Of a stretch of 25,314 nt of DNA, positions 1 to 9,300 are shown in pieces. The notes under the pieces were generated by a model. The model did no database searches and was not told the origin of the DNA. It was given only the letters and a program-made list of their open reading frames with translations. This DNA is from an uncultured Oscillospiraceae bacterium (GTDB lineage Bacteria > Bacillota > Clostridia > Oscillospirales > Acutalibacteraceae). The stretch is from contig UQFM01000020.1 in NCBI GenBank assembly GCA_900540295.1, positions 1 to 25,314 on the forward strand, written 5' to 3'. Every line of letters starts with the position of its first letter. Position 1 is the first letter of the stretch. The position numbers were made by a program, and so were the translations under genes.

Positions 1-365
<365 letters not shown>

Positions 366-600
366 ATTGTATTAACACAATCCCGAAGGACTGTACCAAT
401 CATTTTCTAAAGTGCTGTTTAGCTCTTTACTCTTTTCGTATCCCTCATCACATCTCTGTGATTTCGGAATTACTGTTCGTACTTTTCGTACGTTAAAACT
501 CTTTATGAATTCTCTCGAATTCTCAAAGAATCTCGGGTTCCTTTTTTCGTCGTTGTTTAATTTTCAAGGTTCGAGATGTGCTTTCGCGTTTTGCGGAAGT
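366..600 (-). other. rRNA operon leader (5' external spacer)
   Basis: This is the transcribed leader between the rRNA promoters and 16S. Visible parts are a hairpin with a UUCG tetraloop just before 16S (stem arms 377-383 and 388-394), a small hairpin with arms 478-482 and 488-492, and a boxA-like sequence GATTCTTTGAGAA (minus strand, 520-532). BoxA is the usual antitermination signal in rRNA leaders. The boxA match is partial and is an inference. No coding region is credible here. Confidence 0.6.
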
Positions 601-607
601 GTTATTT

Positions 608-636
608 ATTATAGCACTTTCAAATCGCTTTGTCAA
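608..636 (-). promoter_or_regulatory. rRNA promoter P2
   Basis: On the minus strand this is a perfect sigma-A promoter: TTGACA (631-636), a 17-bp spacer, then TATAAT (608-613). Transcription would start near 600 and run into the 16S leader. It lies about 95 bp downstream of a second promoter of the same quality, the tandem layout common for rRNA operons. Confidence 0.9.
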
Positions 637-702
637 GAACTTTTTTCAGAAGTTTTTTGACGCGTTGTGATTCGGTTGTCCGTGTCTCGCGACAGCTTTG
701 AT

Positions 703-782
703 ATAATAGCACAACGAAACCGGAATGTCAACACTTATTTTTCGATTTTTTTGAATTTTTTTAGAGGGAATTTTTTACAACA
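703..782 (-). promoter_or_regulatory. rRNA promoter P1 with AT-rich upstream element
   Basis: On the minus strand, TTGACA (726-731), a 17-bp spacer and TATTAT (703-708) form the distal promoter of the rRNA operon. The 50 bp upstream (732-782) is very AT-rich with runs of A and T, as expected for an UP element bound by the RNA polymerase alpha C-terminal domain. The UP element role is inferred from composition only. Confidence 0.85.
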
Positions 783-902
783 ACATATAGTGTTTTGGCT
801 TATAGAGCTATACAAATTTTGCCGAGTTCGCATGTATAAAATCGCCTCTCTTTCAAAAAATACACATGAAGTCAAGCATAATTTCTGAAAGCAGGTGAAG
901 AA

Positions 903-1607
903 ATGCAGCAGAAAAATTCTAAGAAGTTTTTAAAAAAGCGTATTCTGGCGTTTGCGCTGGCATTTTTATTTGTAGCGGGGCTTTGCGGCGGCACGGTGTA
1001 TTACCGCACGGAAAAAAGCATTGCCACGCTTTCCAAAATGGGGTCGCGGGGCGACGAGGTACGCCGTATTCAGCAAAAGCTGAAATCCCTCGGCTATTTC
1101 ACAAGCAACGTGGACGGTATTTACGGAACGCTGACGCAAAGCGCCGTCAAACGATTTCAGCGGGATAACGGACTTGCCGTAGACGGCATTGCAGGACCGC
1201 GCACGCTTTCCGCGCTCGGTGTCTCCTCGGGATCGTCGGGCAACGGGCAGTACGGAAGCAATGACGTCTATCTGCTTGCCAAGGTCATTGCCGCCGAAGC
1301 GCGCGGCGAGCCGTATACGGGACAGGTGGCAGTCGGCGCAGTCGTGCTCAACCGTGTGTCGCATTCGTCCTTTCCCGACTCGATTGCGGGCGTTGTTTAT
1401 CAGCCCGGCGCGTTCTCCTGTATTAACGACAGCAACTGGGGTGTAGAGCCGAGTGCGGAAGCCAAAAAAGCGGCGCGAGACGCCATCAACGGCTGGGACC
1501 CATCAGGCGGTGCGATATACTATTATAATCCCGCGAAGACCTCAAACCGCTGGATGCGTACAAGACCCGTGATTGTGACGATTGGGAGCCATTTGTTTTG
1601 TAAATAA
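903..1607 (+). CDS. sleB: SleB-like spore cortex-lytic enzyme
   Basis: This 234-residue protein is a cell-wall hydrolase of the SleB/CwlJ family, which degrades the muramic-lactam peptidoglycan of the spore cortex during germination. An N-terminal hydrophobic segment (about residues 13-33) is a signal peptide or membrane anchor. A peptidoglycan-binding domain of the PF01471 type follows (about 48-106, with GDEVRRIQQKL and DGIYG). A Ser/Gly linker then leads to the hydrolase_2 domain (about 120-234). The stretch AAEARGEPYTGQVAVGAV holds the conserved glutamates (E132, E136), one of which is the expected catalytic acid. The start is supported by AGGTGA eight bases upstream. Length and domain order fit SleB. 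The gene stands alone, divergent from the rRNA operon, and ends at its own terminator. No convincing sigma-G promoter was found. A related vegetative SleB-domain hydrolase cannot be excluded. Confidence 0.88.
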   Translation: MQQKNSKKFLKKRILAFALAFLFVAGLCGGTVYYRTEKSIATLSKMGSRGDEVRRIQQKLKSLGYFTSNVDGIYGTLTQSAVKRFQRDNGLAVDGIAGPRTLSALGVSSGSSGNGQYGSNDVYLLAKVIAAEARGEPYTGQVAVGAVVLNRVSHSSFPDSIAGVVYQPGAFSCINDSNWGVEPSAEAKKAARDAINGWDPSGGAIYYYNPAKTSNRWMRTRPVIVTIGSHLFCK

Positions 1608-1621
1608 TCCCCCATATATAG

Positions 1622-1654
1622 AAAAGGGAACGATTTCACGGTCGTTCCTTTTTT
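1622..1654 (+). terminator. Terminator of sleB
   Basis: A 7-bp stem (GGAACGA at 1627-1633 with TCGTTCC at 1642-1648) is followed by six T residues. A-rich sequence on the left arm can extend the pairing, so it may also work weakly from the other strand. It lies 20 bp after the sleB stop. Confidence 0.85.
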
Positions 1655-1670
1655 CTATGCCGTCCGCATT

Positions 1671-1982
1671 CGGGCGCGCAATGCACGCCCCTACGGTTTT
1701 GTGCAAACTTGTCATTCTGAGCGTAGCGAAGAATCTCACATCGCACAATGTAAATTTGACAGTGTGTAGAGAACAACCTCTGTGTTGTTCCGAAAAAACT
1801 CAGCAGAATTTCACGGACGAACGCAGTTCGCCCCTACGGTTGGTACATTCCCCGTTGGTTTTTGCAAAATTCAGCCTTACTTGGGCGGATGAGGGCATCC
1901 GCCCCTACGGATTTGTGAAAAGCCCAAGAACATACAGATGTAAAAAATTGCTCGGGCGGGCGTGGAAGTCCGCCCTTACGGG
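1671..1982. repeat. Composite intergenic hairpin repeat, copy A
   Basis: This non-coding spacer holds four GC-rich hairpins, each ending in CGCCC(C/T)TACGG: at 1671-1696, about 1815-1839, 1883-1910 and about 1953-1982. The arms differ between units but stay complementary. Between the first and second units lie two more modules: a GTCATTCTGAGCG...AGAATCTCACA module (1711-1740) and a GAACAAC...GTTGTTC hairpin (about 1771-1791). The same modules recur, inverted and in the same relative order, at 12027-12193. The first unit is identical over 26 bp to the one at 12068-12093. This looks like a REP-like or MITE-like interspersed family. The 192-codon open frame across it is not a gene. Confidence 0.8.
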
Positions 1983-2004
1983 CTGTGTGTTGTCGTTTGT
2001 TCTT

Positions 2005-2045
2005 TGCAAAAAGCCGCGCTTGCTTTTTAGGGCGAGCGCGGCTTT
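2005..2045 (-). terminator. Terminator of the gltX-glnS operon
   Basis: An 11-bp perfect stem (2010-2020 with 2035-2045, core AGCCGCGCT) encloses a 14-nt loop. On the minus strand it is followed by five T residues. It begins 16 bp after the stop codon of the small membrane protein and so closes the leftward gltX-glnS operon. Confidence 0.85.
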
Positions 2046-2061
2046 ACAGAACTTATTTTAC

Positions 2062-2736
2062 TTATTTCACTTTTTGGCTGTTCTGCGGCTTGTCGCCGAG
2101 GGCAATCAGCATATTCGCCCCTGCCCAAAGCGCCATGGCGATAAACAGGAACAGCATTAAGAAGTAGCCTGTCGTCAGCCGAAATTCCGTCAGCTTTGCA
2201 ATAAACGGCAAAACCGCCGAAACAAGAGAGCTTTCAAAGAAACTCGACAAATTGATTGTCCCGTCCAAAAGCGGTGCGGAAATATAATAGAACGATATAC
2301 GCACGCCGATCATCGCAAGCACACCGCCGAGGGAAATGCACAGCGGCGCCAATTTCTTTTTGGAAAAACAGGAAAAGAAAAACACCACCAATGCAATTAT
2401 AACCGCCAGCGCAAGAAACACAACAAAACTGATTAAAGCGGGTTTTAATGCGGACAGGGTTTCCCATACCCCCGACATATCCGTCTGTGTTTCGCTGAGC
2501 TTCGGCAGGTATTCCTGCACAAACTTGTGCGCGCCGATAAAGCCGTATGTTTCACCGGAATCGGTATTATCCCCTTTAAACTGCGAAATCAGTTTAAAAA
2601 TATCGGACTGTACAACATAATAAAAATAATTGGAAAAATACCCCGCAATCGGCACGCAGATTGCCATAACCGCCATGATAACGCGGTACAGCGGGTCTTT
2701 CGATGCAATACCCTGTTTTTTCTTCTCTTTCGCCAT
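2062..2736 (-). CDS. Membrane protein of unknown function
   Basis: I do not recognise this 224-residue protein. It has a short basic N-terminus (MAKEKKKQG) and four likely membrane segments, at about residues 18-40, 98-122, 128-150 and 195-214. A polar loop of about 55 residues lies between the first and second, and a Lys-rich tail follows the last. The start was moved 14 codons inside the longest open frame because AGGAGT sits seven bases before this ATG. That ribosome binding site lies in the 13-bp gap after the glnS stop, so the gene is almost certainly co-transcribed and translationally linked with glnS. No enzymatic motif is visible, and its place in a tRNA synthetase operon does not give it a function. 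Confidence 0.8.
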   Translation of the reverse strand: MAKEKKKQGIASKDPLYRVIMAVMAICVPIAGYFSNYFYYVVQSDIFKLISQFKGDNTDSGETYGFIGAHKFVQEYLPKLSETQTDMSGVWETLSALKPALISFVVFLALAVIIALVVFFFSCFSKKKLAPLCISLGGVLAMIGVRISFYYISAPLLDGTINLSSFFESSLVSAVLPFIAKLTEFRLTTGYFLMLFLFIAMALWAGANMLIALGDKPQNSQKVK

Positions 2737-2749
2737 TTTGCAAGACTCC

Positions 2750-4411
2750 TTATTTACCCCAAGAGGAATTGAGTGCAACCGTTAAGTTGAATACTATATT
2801 ATCACAATCCGATTTTTTGTCAACACAGAAGTAGCCCTGCCGCATAAACTGGAACACATCGCCCGCCTTTGCGTCACGCAAACCGCCCTCTACAAGACAG
2901 TCCTTTAAAACGGTTAACGAATTGGGATTGAGGTTGTCTTTAAAACTGCCCTTTGATTCATCCGACGGATTTTCCGCATTGAACAGACGGTCATACAGAT
3001 GCACAGTCGCGGGGAAAGAATCCGCCGCACTGACCCAATGCACCGTTCCCTTGACCTTTCTGCCGTCGGGGGAGTTGCCGCCGCGGCTTTCGGGGTCATA
3101 GGTGCAGTGTACCGCCGTAACCTCGCCGTTTTCATCGGTATCGTAACCTGTACATTTCACAAAATATGCACTCTTTAAGCGCACTTCATTTCCCGGGAAA
3201 AGACGGAAGTACTTTTTCGGCGGATCGACCATAAAGTCCTCGCGCTCAATATACAACTCTTTTGAGAAGGTTACCTCGCGCGTGCCCATTTCGGGGTGCG
3301 CGGGATGCACCTCAACGGAAAGCGTTTCCGTTTTGTCCTCGGGATAATTGTCCACAATCAATTTCAAAGGACGCAGTACCGCCATCGCGCGGGGCGCGGA
3401 TTCATTTAATTCGTCGCGCACGCAGGACTCCAAAAGCCCCATATCCACCACGGAATACGCTTTGGAAACACCGATTTTTTCACAGAAATTGCGGATTGCC
3501 TTTGCAGGATACCCTCTGCGGCGCATACCGCTTAAAGTAACCATACGCGGGTCGTCCCAGCCGTCCACAATCCCTTCGTTGACAAGCGCCAAGCATTTGC
3601 GCTTGCTCGTTAAGCAATAGTTCAGATTCAGGCGCGCAAATTCAATTTGCCGTGAGGGATTCGGGAGATTCAACTCACGCAAAAACCAGTCGTACAGCGG
3701 ACGGTGGTTTTCAAATTCCAGCGAACACAGAGAATGGGTAACGCCCTCTTTGGTATCGGAAAGCGGATGCGCGAAATCGTACATCGGGTACACGCACCAC
3801 TTGTTGCCCGTTTGGTGGTGTTCAATGTGCGCAATGCGGTAAATGACGGGGTCGCGCATATTGAGGTTCGGCGACGCCATATCGATTTTTGCACGCAGAA
3901 CCTTTGCGCCGTTCGGGAACTCACCCGCCGTCATACGGCGGAACAAATCAAGATTCTCTTCGACACTGCGGTCGCGGTAGGGGCTGTTTTTGCCCGCTTC
4001 GGTGAGCGTACCGCGATAGGCGCGAATCTCGTCGGCGGTTAAATCGTCCACATATGCCTTGCCGTCCTCGATAAGCTTTACCGCACAGTCGTAAATAAAA
4101 TCGAAATAGCTCGAAGCGTACAGACACTTGTCCCATTGAAAGCCGAGCCATTCAATATCCTCGCGGATGGATTCGACATATTCCATATCCTCTTTTTGCG
4201 GATTGGTATCGTCAAAGCGCAGATTGCACGTGCCGCCGTATTTTTTTGCCGTGCCGAAATTGATGCAAATCGCCTTGGCGTGCCCGATGTGCAAATAGCC
4301 GTTCGGCTCGGGCGGGAAACGCGTCTGCACGTGGGTGTACACCCCGTTTTCCAAATCCTCGTCAATGAAATCGTGAATGAAATTGGAAGCCATAACTTCT
4401 TTTTCTTCCAT
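2750..4411 (-). CDS. glnS: Glutaminyl-tRNA synthetase
   Basis: This 553-residue class I synthetase charges tRNA-Gln with glutamine in the cytoplasm. The catalytic domain carries FPPEPNGYLHIGHAKA with the HIGH box at residues 41-44, and the KMSKS-equivalent loop reads LTSKRKC (about 267-273). The C-terminal half (about 340-553) matches the two beta-barrel anticodon-binding domains of GlnRS. Length agrees with E. coli GlnS (about 554). The ATG is preceded by AAAGGAG at a good distance. The gene follows gltX by 24 bp. Many Firmicutes lack GlnRS and make Gln-tRNA through GatCAB, so its presence implies the direct route operates here, perhaps acquired by transfer. The transfer idea is inference. 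Confidence 0.96.
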   Translation of the reverse strand: MEEKEVMASNFIHDFIDEDLENGVYTHVQTRFPPEPNGYLHIGHAKAICINFGTAKKYGGTCNLRFDDTNPQKEDMEYVESIREDIEWLGFQWDKCLYASSYFDFIYDCAVKLIEDGKAYVDDLTADEIRAYRGTLTEAGKNSPYRDRSVEENLDLFRRMTAGEFPNGAKVLRAKIDMASPNLNMRDPVIYRIAHIEHHQTGNKWCVYPMYDFAHPLSDTKEGVTHSLCSLEFENHRPLYDWFLRELNLPNPSRQIEFARLNLNYCLTSKRKCLALVNEGIVDGWDDPRMVTLSGMRRRGYPAKAIRNFCEKIGVSKAYSVVDMGLLESCVRDELNESAPRAMAVLRPLKLIVDNYPEDKTETLSVEVHPAHPEMGTREVTFSKELYIEREDFMVDPPKKYFRLFPGNEVRLKSAYFVKCTGYDTDENGEVTAVHCTYDPESRGGNSPDGRKVKGTVHWVSAADSFPATVHLYDRLFNAENPSDESKGSFKDNLNPNSLTVLKDCLVEGGLRDAKAGDVFQFMRQGYFCVDKKSDCDNIVFNLTVALNSSWGK

Positions 4412-4435
4412 ATTTTTGCTCCTTTTAACAGGCTT

Positions 4436-6103
4436 TTAATTTTTGTAGAATTCCTCTGCCGCTTGCAGGCGGTTCTGCACCTCGTCCGCACCCAAAAGAC
4501 GCAGAATCGTGCAAAGGTCGGGGGTGTTTGTGCGCCCCGTCACCGCCACGCGAATCACGGTGGAAACATCGCCGACATGCCCCTTAAAGGCGTCGGGATT
4601 CGCTTTGTATTCCTTTACGTTCGGCGTAAAGCCGTTCGGCTCGCACAAAGATTTGACTTTTGCGAACCATTCGTCCTTGTCGTCCGCCGCATCATAGATT
4701 GCCGCGTAATCTGATAGGATTTTTGCCGCGTCGGCTTTTCCGATATTCTCGGGCAAATCGAAATGCGGCTCGTAAAGCTCCCCATACATATAAGAGAAAT
4801 AATCCTTAACCTCGGAAAACGCCGCCAAATCCTTGCGCGGCTTTTTGCCGCCGCGGTCAAGTGCCAGCATCCCGATTGCCTTTTCGGCATCTGCCTTTAA
4901 GATTTCGGCATACGCCGCGTCATACTGCTGTGCCCATTCTAAGGTGCGGGCGTACACTTCCTCAGCGGTCATACGCGAAATGACGGTCTTGCTGATGTCG
5001 CGGAGCTTCGCCATATCGAACAGCGCGCCCGAGGCACTCATTTTTTTGAGATTGAACGGGAATGTGAAAATATCCGCATCTGGATTGGCACGCCGCCAAT
5101 CCTCAAAATTGGAGTTGAGCAATGTCATTAAATACTCCAAAAGCGCCTCTTTCGGATAGCCGTTTTCGGCAAAATAGGAAACCGCCGCTTCGGGGTCTTT
5201 GCGCTTTGAAAGCTTTCTTTTTGTGCCGTCCTGCTCGTCGATTTTCAACACCTGCGGGGTGTGTGCATATTTCGGCACGCGGAAACCGCAGGCGCGGAAC
5301 AGCGCGATATGCTTTGCGGTAGAGGGAATCCACTCCTCGCCGCGAATAATATGTGTGGTGCGCATAAAGTGGTCGTCGCACACGTGCGCAAAATGATAGG
5401 TCGGTACGCCGTCGCTCTTTAACAGCACCTCGTCGATGATGTTTTCGGGCATTTCAATTTTGCCGCGCACCATATCGTCGAGGGTGATGCGGCGGTTTTC
5501 GTCCCCGTCTGAACGGAAACGCAGAACATACGGCTTGCCGTTTGTTATGTTTGCTTCAATCTCTTCGTCCGTTAAATCGCGGCATTTCGCATACTTCCCG
5601 AAATACCCGCGCAAAAGCGCCCCGTCCTGCTCCTGCTGTTCGCGCAGTGCAGAAAGCTCGTCCGCAGTGCAGAAACACGGGTAGGCTAAATCCCGTTCCA
5701 CCAAATCCTTGGCAATTGTTTGATACAGTTCGACGCGTGCGCTTTGCGTATACGGGCCGTATGCGCCGCTTTCCGTGCCGAAGCCCGTCACGCCTTCGTC
5801 GAATTCAATACCGAAAGTGTGAAAGCCCTCTAAAATGGCGGAAACGCCGTCTTCGATTTCGCGCTTTTTGTCGGTATCCTCAATCCGCAGATAGGTAACG
5901 CCGCCCGATAACTTGGCGACCATGTAATCCGTCAGTGCGCCGAACAGACCCCCGACATGCAAATAGCCTGTGGGACTCGGCGCAAAACGCGTGACACGCG
6001 CGCCCTCGGGGAGTGTACGCGGCGGATACAACGCCTCAAAATCGGCGGGCGTTTTTTGAATATGCGGAAACAAAAGCGCCGCAATTTTTTTCGGGTTGTT
6101 CAT
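4436..6103 (-). CDS. gltX: Glutamyl-tRNA synthetase (GluRS-like, with N-terminal extension)
   Basis: This 555-residue class I synthetase attaches glutamate to tRNA-Glu. Motifs seen are RFAPSPTGYLHVGG with the HIGH-equivalent HVGG (residues 49-52), YLRIEDTD (71-78), and the KMSKS-equivalent KLSKR (297-301). The C-terminal 200 residues form the helical anticodon-binding region. The protein is longer than a typical GltX of about 470-490. Roughly 35 residues precede the first strand, and the rest of the excess is spread through the C-terminal part. The start ATG has GAGGTG eight bases upstream and a promoter at 6170-6198. It is the first gene of a leftward operon with glnS and a membrane protein. 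Whether this enzyme discriminates against tRNA-Gln cannot be read from the sequence, but an adjacent glnS makes a discriminating GluRS likely. Confidence 0.94.
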   Translation of the reverse strand: MNNPKKIAALLFPHIQKTPADFEALYPPRTLPEGARVTRFAPSPTGYLHVGGLFGALTDYMVAKLSGGVTYLRIEDTDKKREIEDGVSAILEGFHTFGIEFDEGVTGFGTESGAYGPYTQSARVELYQTIAKDLVERDLAYPCFCTADELSALREQQEQDGALLRGYFGKYAKCRDLTDEEIEANITNGKPYVLRFRSDGDENRRITLDDMVRGKIEMPENIIDEVLLKSDGVPTYHFAHVCDDHFMRTTHIIRGEEWIPSTAKHIALFRACGFRVPKYAHTPQVLKIDEQDGTKRKLSKRKDPEAAVSYFAENGYPKEALLEYLMTLLNSNFEDWRRANPDADIFTFPFNLKKMSASGALFDMAKLRDISKTVISRMTAEEVYARTLEWAQQYDAAYAEILKADAEKAIGMLALDRGGKKPRKDLAAFSEVKDYFSYMYGELYEPHFDLPENIGKADAAKILSDYAAIYDAADDKDEWFAKVKSLCEPNGFTPNVKEYKANPDAFKGHVGDVSTVIRVAVTGRTNTPDLCTILRLLGADEVQNRLQAAEEFYKN

Positions 6104-6169
6104 ATCGTAAACACCTCATAAAAAGAAATGTTAAAAGCTATCTGTTGAAAAAGCAGAATATACCTATAT

Positions 6170-6198
6170 ATTATCGCAGAAAACCGACAAAGTATCAA
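6170..6198 (-). promoter_or_regulatory. Promoter of gltX-glnS operon
   Basis: Minus strand: TTGATA (6193-6198), a 17-bp spacer, GATAAT (6170-6175). This leaves a leader of about 60 nt before the gltX ATG. The leader is too short for a T-box. Confidence 0.8.
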
Positions 6199-6265
6199 CT
6201 GTTTTTTTCATTTTCAGGCGGATTTTCCGCAAATCGCCCACGGTCACGGATTCGGCATATCCGTT

Positions 6266-6297
6266 CGCTCAAAAAACCGATTTCGGATTTTTGAGCG
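6266..6297. repeat. Long inverted repeat upstream of gltX promoter
   Basis: Arms CGCTCAAAAA (6266-6275) and TTTTTGAGCG (6288-6297) flank a second stem (CCGA/TCGG, 6277-6286), with a single A-A mismatch between them. It lies between the carB terminator and the gltX promoter. It may be a backup terminator or a protein-binding palindrome; no clear U-tract follows it on either strand. Confidence 0.55.
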
Positions 6298-6307
6298 GAT
6301 GCACTTT

Positions 6308-6350
6308 ATAAAAAATCTCCCGTACGACAGTAAATACCGTGCGGGAGATT
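6308..6350 (-). terminator. Terminator of carAB
   Basis: A 13-bp stem with one G-U pair (6314-6326 with 6338-6350, outer arms AATCTCCCG and CGGGAGATT) and an 11-nt loop is followed on the minus strand by six T residues (6313-6308). It lies 11 bp after the carB stop codon. Confidence 0.92.
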
Positions 6351-6360
6351 CCGAATGTAT

Positions 6361-9300
6361 TTATTTTTTGATTTGCAGGGTCGCAATATCGGTCAAAGAC
6401 ATCTTATCGCTCGGCACGATAAACGTACTTTGCATAATCGCCTTTGCCGCGTCCAAAGAGGTCAAACACGAAGTGCCGCTTTCCACAGCAATTCTGCGCA
6501 GCTTAAAGCCGTCGCGATCGGGAATTCTGCCGTGGGTCGGGGTGTTGATAATCAGCGAAACATCGCCCGCATTCATCATATCGAGAATGTTCGGGCTTTC
6601 ACCCGAAAGCTTGTTGACGGGCTTCGCGTCAATGCCCGCCTCCATAAGCACTTTGCGCGTGCCGGGCGTTGCGTAAAATTTGAACTCGGAATCTTTAAAT
6701 TCCTTGAGCATTTCACAAATTTCCGCTTTGTCCTTATCGCGGACGGTGACAATGATTTTGCCGTCCTTGGGGAGCGATACGCCGCCGCCGTCAAACGCTT
6801 TCAAGAGCGCTTCGTTGTAATCCTGCGAAATGCCGAGCACCTCGCCCGTGGATTTCATTTCAGGCCCCAACGAGGTGTCCGCGCCGATAATCTTTTCAAA
6901 CGAGAACACAGGCAGTTTAATTGCATAGTACCCGCTGTTTTCGTAAAGCCCTGTGCCGTAGCCCATATCCTGAATTTTTTCGCCGAGCATGGCGCGGGTC
7001 GCAAGCGCAATCGCGGGAATGCCCGTCACCTTGCTGATATACGGAACGGTACGCGAGGAACGGGGATTGACCTCAATGATGTATACTTCTTCGTGTAAAA
7101 CGATGAACTGAATGTTCATCATACCGATGACGTGCAACGCAGACGCCAACCGCTTTGTGTAGTCCACAATCGTTTTTTGGACTTTCTCGGACAGCGTCAC
7201 CGCGGGGTAGACGGAGATGGAGTCGCCCGAGTGAATACCTGCGCGGTCGACATGTTCCATAATGCCGGGAATCAAAATGTCTCTGCCGTCGCAAATCGCG
7301 TCGACTTCGACTTCCTGCCCCATCAGATATTTATCGACCAGCACGGGGTGTTCCGAAAGGTCTGGGATGGTGCGGGTGATGATGTCCATAAATTCAAGGA
7401 TGTCTTCATCGTTGGCGGCAATCTGCATCCCCTGCCCGCCCAAAACATAGCTCGGACGCACCAAAACGGGATACCCGAGGCTGTGCGCCGCCGCAAGGGC
7501 TTCCTGCGCAGTGAAAACCGTCTGCCCTTTCGGACGCGCAATGTCACAGTATTCGAGAATTTCGTCGAAGCGTTCTCTGTCCTCTGCCGCGTCCACGTGG
7601 TCGGCGTCCGTGCCGAGAATATGTACGCCCAAATCATTGAGCGTTTTCGTCAGCTTAATGGCGGTCTGCCCGCCGAACTGCACGATTGCGCCGTCGGGCT
7701 GTTCCATTTCGACAATGTTGGTGACGTATTCGGGGGTCAGCGGTTCAAAATACAGCTTGTCGGAAATATCGAAGTCCGTGGAAACGGTTTCGGGGTTGTT
7801 GTTGACAATAATCGCCTCACAGCCCGCTTTTTTGAGCGCCCAAACCGAGTGTACCGAGCAGTAGTCGAACTCAATGCCCTGCCCGATGCGGATAGGTCCT
7901 GAACCGAGCACCATAATTTTCTTTTTCTTTTTCGCGGTATCGACTTCGTTTTCCACGCAGTAATCGGAATAATAGTAAGGCGTTTGCGCCGCAAATTCCG
8001 CCGCGCAGGTATCGACAATGGAGAAGCTCGGCTGAATTTTCCACATTTTGCGCAGATTTTTGATTGCCGCCTCTGTTACGCCGACATTTTTTGCGATAAC
8101 GTCATCGGTAAAGCCGAGACGCTTTGCTTCCAGCAATGTGTCGCGGTCACAGCAGCCTGTCGCGAGCAGTTTTTCCATATCGACAATCACTTTGATTTTG
8201 TTCAAGAACCAAATGTCAATCTTGGTGATTTCGTGAATTTTTTCCAACGGCATTTCATTGTAAATCGCCGCCGCGACCACATAAATGCGCGTATTATCAA
8301 TGTTTTTGAGCAGTTCTGCCAATTCTTCGTTTGATTTCGCAATCAAATCATCATACAAAAGGCTCTTGCGATTTTCCTCAAGAGAGTGCATCGCCTTTTG
8401 CAGTGCCGCTTCAAACGAACGTGCAACCGCCATAACCTCGCCCGTGGCTTTCATCTGCGTGCCGAGGGTGCGCTTTGCGGTGACAAATTTATCAAACGGC
8501 CATTTCGGGAATTTCACTACGCAGTAGTCAAGCGCAGGTTCAAAGGATGCAAAGGTTTTGCCTGTAACCGCGTTGGGGATTTCATCCAGTCCCAATCCCA
8601 ACGCAATTTTTGCCGCCACACGCGCAATCGGGTACCCCGTTGCTTTGGATGCGAGCGCGGAAGAACGCGAAACACGGGGATTTACTTCAATAACCGCATA
8701 TTGGAATGAATCGGGATGCAATGCGAACTGTACGTTACAGCCGCCCTCAATCCCCAATTCCGTAATGATGTTGAGCGCCGAGGAGCGCAGCATCTGGTAG
8801 TCCTTATCCATCAGGGTCTGGCTGGGCGCGACAACGATAGAGTCGCCCGTATGTACGCCGACAGGGTCAAGGTTTTCCATATTACATACCGTGATACAGT
8901 TGCCCTTGGAGTCGCGCATCACTTCGTATTCGATTTCTTTCCAGCCCGCAATGCACTTTTCAATCAAAACCTCTGTCACGCGGGAAAGGCGCAGACCGTT
9001 GGCGCAGATTTCGCGCAGCTCCTGCTCGTCGTCGGCAATGCCGCCGCCCGTACCGCCCAAGGTATATGCGGGGCGCACAATGACGGGGTAGCCGATGCGG
9101 TTTGAGAATTCCACAGCGGATTCCACATCGTGCACGACGAGCGATTCAATGCACGGCTCGCCGATTTTTTCCATGGTATCCTTAAATTCCTGTCTGTCCT
9201 CCGCCTTTTTAATGGCGCTTGCGTTAATGCCGATGAGGCGCACGCCGTTGGCTTTTAAAACGCCGAGCTCGTCCAGCTCCATGGCGAGATTCAAGCCCGT

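Noticed and set aside
783..902. Sigma-G promoter for sleB
   Set aside because: A CATAATT-like -10 sequence at 877-883 has no matching -35 element at 17-18 bp.
1671..1982. CRISPR array
   Set aside because: Hairpin units recur but differ in length and spacing, and there are no constant repeats with unique spacers and no cas genes.
1582..2160. A 192-codon plus-strand frame after sleB
   Set aside because: It overlaps the sleB end, runs through the terminator and the hairpin repeats, and its composition changes with each repeat unit.
6104..6360. T-box or other riboswitch for gltX-glnS
   Set aside because: The promoter leaves only about 60 nt of leader, with no T-box core and no terminator before gltX.
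6355..7902. Two long plus-strand open frames (about 250 codons each) opposite carB
   Set aside because: They lie entirely antisense to an intact carB, have no ribosome binding sites, and are Arg/His/Val-rich as expected for shadow frames in GC-biased codons.
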